From Deltaproteobacteria bacterium (lineage in GTDB: Bacteria; Desulfobacterota; Desulfarculia; Adiutricales; Adiutricaceae): DNA of 12,597 nucleotides. The notes under the pieces are model-generated. The model made no database searches. It was not told where the DNA came from and saw only the letters and a list, made by a program, of their open reading frames with translations. Made by a program: the position numbers and the translations under genes. The stretch's first letter is position 1; each line of letters starts with the position of its first letter. This document shows positions 9,890 through 12,597 of this stretch, piece by piece. Location of the stretch: NCBI GenBank assembly GCA_031267005.1, contig JAIRZX010000209.1, forward strand, positions 1-12,597, given 5' to 3'.

Positions 9890-9963
9890 TTAAATATTAG
9901 AAAAGCGTGACAATTAATCCTTATATAGTAAGGCCATAACTTGGATATTATTCTAATATTTAA
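9890..9963. repeat. 13-bp perfect inverted repeat enclosing 48 bp
   Basis: TTAAATATTAGAA (9890-9902) is the exact reverse complement of TTCTAATATTTAA (9951-9963). The enclosed segment itself contains a small hairpin CCTTA/TAAGG (9919-9933, loop TATAG). The whole could fold as a nested stem in RNA or a cruciform in DNA, sitting in the centre of the putative remnant element. Confidence 0.65.
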
Positions 9964-10103
9964 TTGAAATGGCAATAAGAAGAGGGGGTTTGTCGCCGCG
10001 ATGTTAAACCCGACCTTATTTTTTTGCACTGACATCAACCATAGTCCATCATTGAATCAGTTGAGGCCAACATTCTTATTTTTGACAAGTTGCCAGCAGA
10101 ATG

Positions 10104-10147
10104 TGGACAAACCAACCCAGCAAAAATTGGTCAAACCAACCCGGCAA
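10104..10147 (+). repeat. Two 20-bp direct repeats, period 24
   Basis: TGGACAAACCAACCCAGCAA (10104-10123) and TGGTCAAACCAACCCGGCAA (10128-10147) differ at two positions and are separated by 4 bp. They look like a protein-binding repeat pair, such as transposase sites at an insertion-sequence end. Confidence 0.8.
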
Positions 10148-10212
10148 TAACACTTGATGTAAATTCACTTCGCCTATGGAATACCCATCAGAAAATTTTA
10201 TTTTGGCTTTTC

Positions 10213-10243
10213 AAAATAATTTAGTCAATATCTAAATTATTTT
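10213..10243. terminator. 12-bp perfect AT-rich inverted repeat, possible bidirectional terminator
   Basis: AAAATAATTTAG (10213-10224) and CTAAATTATTTT (10232-10243) are exact reverse complements with loop TCAATAT. On either strand the 3' arm ends in TTTT, and it lies between convergent genes about 255 nt after the AAA/nuclease stop. The stem is almost all A-T, so as a terminator it would be weak. Confidence 0.4.
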
Positions 10244-10325
10244 CAAACAAATGGTTAAATTTTATTGGGATATCTGAATCATAATTTTTTTGAAATTTTA
10301 CAAAATCATTGGAATGAACAACCTG

Positions 10326-10498
10326 TCTGAGAAATCCGAAAACTCGAACAAATTCTTCCTCTGGCGCGTCATGGGTGTCGCCATCCCCGGGCTGAAATCC
10401 GTCGCGATGAACTGGCTGGAGGTTTCGTTGGGTTTGCAGATACCGGTCAGGGGCGTGACGGAACCCCGGTGCCGTGCAGTACGCAACCGTTCCTCCGC
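10326..10498 (-). other. GC-moderate patch with short open frames, possible gene remnant
   Basis: Between the AT-rich island and the AAA/nuclease stop the composition jumps to moderate GC. A minus-strand frame (10221-10508, 95 codons, TTG start overlapping the upstream gene's end by 10 nt) and another (10298-10486, 62 codons) run through it. Neither has a recognised domain or a ribosome binding site that I trust. The longer one runs on into the AT-rich DNA with a changed amino-acid composition (Asn, Lys, Phe rich). It is more likely a fragment or dispersed repeat than a functional gene. Confidence 0.2.
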
Positions 10499-12337
10499 TC
10501 AGGGGCAAGTATGCTGGTCTTCTTGATCAACCTCAAATCTGAGAAATTCGTGAGACCTCTGAAGGAGCTCTTCGGCGGACAAGCTTCTGATCCTTACGTG
10601 GTTTCTGCCGCAAACGGCTACAGCTACTGCATAAACCGGTTTTGGATTGCCGACGTAAGGCAGGAGGTATTCTTTTTTTATGATCTGCTTGAAAGCGGCT
10701 TTGATGCAGGAATCGAGTTTTCTGTTGTCGTTGCTGGATATTACGGTCCCCGGCGGGGAATCGGAGACGACTGGCCTATAGGTTGGCGTGTTGTCCGATT
10801 TCGTGTATTTTATTTCCGTAACAATGTATCCGAGTTCAGGAGTCCTGATAACAAGATCGGCAATTCCTTTAACAATTTTACGCTCAGGCAAAGTTTTGAA
10901 ATTGGACATCCTGAATATGGAAAACAGAAAGACGTGGTAAAACGATTCCATTTCAAGGTGCAAAGTGGCCGGTATCGCGCTCAGGAAAGACTGCAGAAGC
11001 ACTTCGGCTCGGTTTAATTGCCCTTGGCAGAAAACGGAACAGAATTCTCTGCATAGCTCGGGTGTGAAATTGTCGTCTTCTAGGGATATGGAAGGGATAA
11101 CGCGGGTTTCAACGAAATTTCGAACGACAGACATGCTGACTTCTTTGTTCGGCACAGCAAGATAAAGCTCGGATGATTGGTCTGACTCCTGTCGCTTGCG
11201 CACGGTAAGGTAGCCTGCCTGTAGCATCAGCGCGACGGGATCGGCGTTGCCAGCGTCCTGGATATCAACGCTACCATTGAAATCTTCCTCCTCTTTGAAA
11301 ACGTTGGAGAAAATATCATCTCTAACATTCATTTGATTCAGGAAATTCATTGACCCGGAACGAAACCAATAATTATCGAAAACTTGATCGACAAGAAAAT
11401 TTTGTAACGATAAAGGATTGAGCACGCGGTCCTCTCCGTTCCAGCTGTACCCGTCGTAATAATCGGTGATCCGTTCCATGAGCAGGTCGCGGGTGAAGTT
11501 CGGGCCAAATTTTTCCGCGCCTTGGAATTCGGCCAAAGTTGCATCAAGATGCGGAGAATAGTATTTGGTGATTTCATCGCGAGTGAATCCGCATATTGTC
11601 GCAAAATTTGATTGAAAAGAGATATCCCTAAGATTATTCATTGCCGAAAACACTGACAATTGGGCGAATTTGGTAATTCCGGTTATGAAAACACGATCTA
11701 TCATGTTTTCGCATGATTTCAACGCGTTGTAGAACCCGTGGAGTGTCTTTTTGGCAACTTCAAGACTGGCAGGTTCAGTCAAACTGTTCACTATGGGCGC
11801 GTCGTATTCGTCGATCAGAATTATTATCTTTCTCCGGTTCGCGGCCAGCCCGTCTTCAGTTCCGATACCTGGGGTAAGTATCGGGATATCAGCATAATTC
11901 CAGTAAAGTGTTTCAATTGTTTGGGTGAGGCTGGCAGCCGAGTTCCTTTCCTCGATAGCGAATCCCCTGAATTTTGCGAAGCCGCGAAGGGATGTGGCAA
12001 GGTTTAGGTCCAGCGAAGACGGGTCGTCCCCGAAAGCGTTCATGCTGATCCTCAGCACGTGCGAACGTGGCCACTCGGCGTCCCCGCGCAACTTGTCTAT
12101 CGCGAGTCCGGAAAAAAGCTCTTTCCTTCCGGTTGCGGCTTGCTCCAGGGTATCGATCAGAAGCGTCTTGCCGAACCGTCTGGGGCGGGAAAGAAAAAGG
12201 CGTGGATGGTCGCCGTCAAGAATTTCGCTGACGAATTTTGTTTTGTCTACGTAAACGTAGCCCTCGTTTCTCAGTCGAGAATAGTCGGCTATGTTGATGC
12301 CAATTTTCGGGATATGCGGACAGTCCGCGTTTGTCAT
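10499..12337 (-). CDS. AAA-ATPase-like / PD-(D/E)XK nuclease-like fusion protein
   Basis: This 612-aa protein has the arrangement of the PF09820 (AAA-ATPase-like) plus PF08011 (PDDEXK_9, formerly DUF1703) family. Near the N-terminus are DYSRLRNEGYVYVDKT and a P-loop in SRPRRFGKTLLIDTL (residues 50-64). Walker B IIILIDEYD (171-179) is followed by VFITGITKFAQLSVF (216-230), a sensor-like segment. The C-terminal part has the helix around ESFYHVFLFSIF (464-475) and the nuclease signature GIADLVI...YIVTEIKY (D494, E508, K510), so key residues look intact. No signal peptide is seen. Cellular function is unsettled; members are abundant, multi-copy and patchily distributed, suggesting mobility or a role against foreign DNA. 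The ATG at 12337 has a full AAAGGAGG 5 nt upstream. GC content is visibly lower than in secA and the flagellar genes, consistent with transfer. It is convergent with the flagellar operon and has no partner gene in the window. Confidence 0.88.
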   Translation of the reverse strand: MTNADCPHIPKIGINIADYSRLRNEGYVYVDKTKFVSEILDGDHPRLFLSRPRRFGKTLLIDTLEQAATGRKELFSGLAIDKLRGDAEWPRSHVLRISMNAFGDDPSSLDLNLATSLRGFAKFRGFAIEERNSAASLTQTIETLYWNYADIPILTPGIGTEDGLAANRRKIIILIDEYDAPIVNSLTEPASLEVAKKTLHGFYNALKSCENMIDRVFITGITKFAQLSVFSAMNNLRDISFQSNFATICGFTRDEITKYYSPHLDATLAEFQGAEKFGPNFTRDLLMERITDYYDGYSWNGEDRVLNPLSLQNFLVDQVFDNYWFRSGSMNFLNQMNVRDDIFSNVFKEEEDFNGSVDIQDAGNADPVALMLQAGYLTVRKRQESDQSSELYLAVPNKEVSMSVVRNFVETRVIPSISLEDDNFTPELCREFCSVFCQGQLNRAEVLLQSFLSAIPATLHLEMESFYHVFLFSIFRMSNFKTLPERKIVKGIADLVIRTPELGYIVTEIKYTKSDNTPTYRPVVSDSPPGTVISSNDNRKLDSCIKAAFKQIIKKEYLLPYVGNPKPVYAVAVAVCGRNHVRIRSLSAEELLQRSHEFLRFEVDQEDQHTCP

Positions 12338-12342
12338 GCGTA

Positions 12343-12350
12343 CCTCCTTT
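12343..12350 (-). promoter_or_regulatory. Strong Shine-Dalgarno for the AAA/nuclease gene
   Basis: On the minus strand AAAGGAGG lies 5 nt before the ATG at 12337. It fixes the start and predicts good translation, stronger than the sites of most other genes here. Confidence 0.8.
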
Positions 12351-12363
12351 GGCGTTCTGCCCG

Positions 12364-12404
12364 TCCTGGATCCGGTCGACCATGGGACGGTTTCCCATCC
12401 AGGA
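12364..12404 (-). promoter_or_regulatory. Bulged hairpin in the leader of the AAA/nuclease gene
   Basis: On the plus strand TCCTGG (12364-12369) pairs with CCAGGA (12399-12404), and inside it ATGGGA (12382-12387) pairs with TCCCAT (12393-12398), loop CGGTT. The 12 nt at 12370-12381 are an unpaired bulge. An alternative outer pairing is TCCTGGAT/ATCCAGGA. It begins about 14 nt upstream of the ribosome binding site and would be in the mRNA if transcription starts further upstream. Confidence 0.4.
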
Positions 12405-12491
12405 TATAATCATAATTTTACTTGAATTCCACCATGTAAGCAAGCTGAAGGAGAGACGAGAGAGACGACATGGGGAGGACAGAGTTCCAGC

Positions 12492-12519
12492 CCCGGTTTT
12501 CAGGAGATCCATAACCGGG
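12492..12519. repeat. 7-bp inverted repeat CCCGGTT/AACCGGG
   Basis: CCCGGTT (12492-12498) and AACCGGG (12513-12519) are exact complements with a 14-nt loop. No T tract follows on either side. It may be part of the AAA/nuclease leader or the end of a gene off the right edge. Confidence 0.3.
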
Positions 12520-12535
12520 CCTGAGCTAGTGTGCA

Positions 12536-12594
12536 GCTGCAAAAATACGCGTTGGTATAAATATACATAATTATACCTAATTATGCTGCAAAAA
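12536..12594. repeat. Direct repeat GCTGCAAAAA flanking the right-edge AT-rich block
   Basis: GCTGCAAAAA occurs at 12536-12545 and again at 12585-12594, same orientation, 49 bp apart start to start. It brackets the nested inverted repeats at 12554-12585. Confidence 0.5.
12554..12585. promoter_or_regulatory. Overlapping operator-like inverted repeats with a TATAAT box
   Basis: Two perfect inverted repeats overlap: GGTATAA (12554-12560) with TTATACC (12571-12577), and CATAATTA (12566-12573) with TAATTATG (12578-12585), spacer TACC. On the minus strand an exact TATAAT lies within them (12575-12570), about 230 nt upstream of the AAA/nuclease start. A -35 at normal spacing would fall at the edge of the window, so it cannot be checked. 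The layout fits a repressor binding site over a promoter, for this gene or a gene beyond the edge. Confidence 0.4.
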
Positions 12595-12597
12595 ATT

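Larger units (their letters stand above)
9783..10152. mobile_element. Possible transposase-less remnant with IS21-like ends
   Basis: The right end, read on the minus strand, is TGTTATTGCCGGGTTGGTTT and contains two 20-bp internal repeats (see 10104-10147). The left end, on plus, is TGGCAATTATTCGCCAAAAT and also carries two internal repeats (9795-9826). The two ends share TTATT, GCC, TTGGT and TTGA in the same order, as inverted ends would. TG...CA termini and several internal terminal repeats are known features of IS21-family elements. There is no istA/istB-like frame inside and no target duplication next to these boundaries, so this would be a deleted or MITE-like copy. The match is by eye and loose. 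Confidence 0.25.
9573..10498. other. Gene-free AT-rich junction between convergent genes
   Basis: From about 9610 the GC-rich composition ends and from about 9830 to 10320 the DNA is strongly AT-rich, with no credible gene. It lies between the 3' ends of the flagellar operon (+) and the AAA/nuclease gene (-). It holds the repeat structures listed separately (9783-9826, 9890-9963, 10104-10152, 10213-10243). The short minus-strand frame 9607-9819 (70 codons, TTG start) has no recognisable domain and is not called. Confidence 0.6.

Noticed and set aside
9783..10152. CRISPR array made of the AT-rich repeats
   Set aside because: Only two copies of each unit, with spacers of 4-8 bp and no cas genes.
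9735..10160. TTGATGT at 9735-9741 and 10154-10160 as a target-site duplication
   Set aside because: The left copy is about 40 bp away from the best left end of the putative element, and the sequence just inside it does not match the right end in inverted orientation; a 7-bp match in this length can be chance.

Overview
The window is GC-rich chromosome from a flagellated Gram-negative-type bacterium, ending in a cargo region of visibly lower GC. FliF, FliG and FliH read like those of Desulfobacterota ('Deltaproteobacteria'). That placement is an impression from the proteins, not a phylogeny, and the species cannot be named.

Layout: positions 1-239 are a GC-rich, hairpin-rich leader. Next comes a complete secA (240-2756, +), the motor ATPase of the Sec pathway. 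A gap of about 1.1 kb (2757-3877) has no gene I can support. It holds terminator-like structures, two weak promoter candidates and, just before fliF, three back-to-back hairpins. The flagellar block follows on the same strand: fliF (3878-5650, MS-ring), fliG (5817-6839, rotor/switch), fliH (6832-8895, export ATPase regulator) and a SAM-dependent methyltransferase (8892-9572). fliG, fliH and the methyltransferase overlap end to start, so they are probably translationally coupled. fliI, the usual gene after fliH, is not next. FliH has a Pro/Ser/Glu/Ala-rich tail of about 280 residues, partly built from tandem 9-bp repeats.

After about 9600 the composition drops sharply. The region 9700-10320 is AT-rich and non-coding and contains several direct and inverted repeats. 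Two of them look like the inwardly facing, internally repeated ends of an IS21-like element with no transposase between. Beyond it, on the minus strand and convergent with the flagellar operon, is one gene of moderate GC (10499-12337) coding for a fused AAA-ATPase-like/PD-(D/E)XK nuclease-like protein (PF09820 + PF08011 type). Such genes are often horizontally spread and have no settled function. Its upstream region has a strong ribosome binding site, a bulged hairpin in the leader and a nest of operator-like inverted repeats at the right edge.

Together: a conserved secretion/motility core whose basal-body proteins assemble on one another (FliF ring, FliG rotor on FliF, FliH at the export gate), next to a recombination-prone AT-rich junction and an accessory ATPase-nuclease gene. 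I see no clear new multi-gene system. The best leads are the FliH tail with its coupled methyltransferase, the AT-rich repeat island, and the AAA/nuclease gene with its operator-like upstream region.
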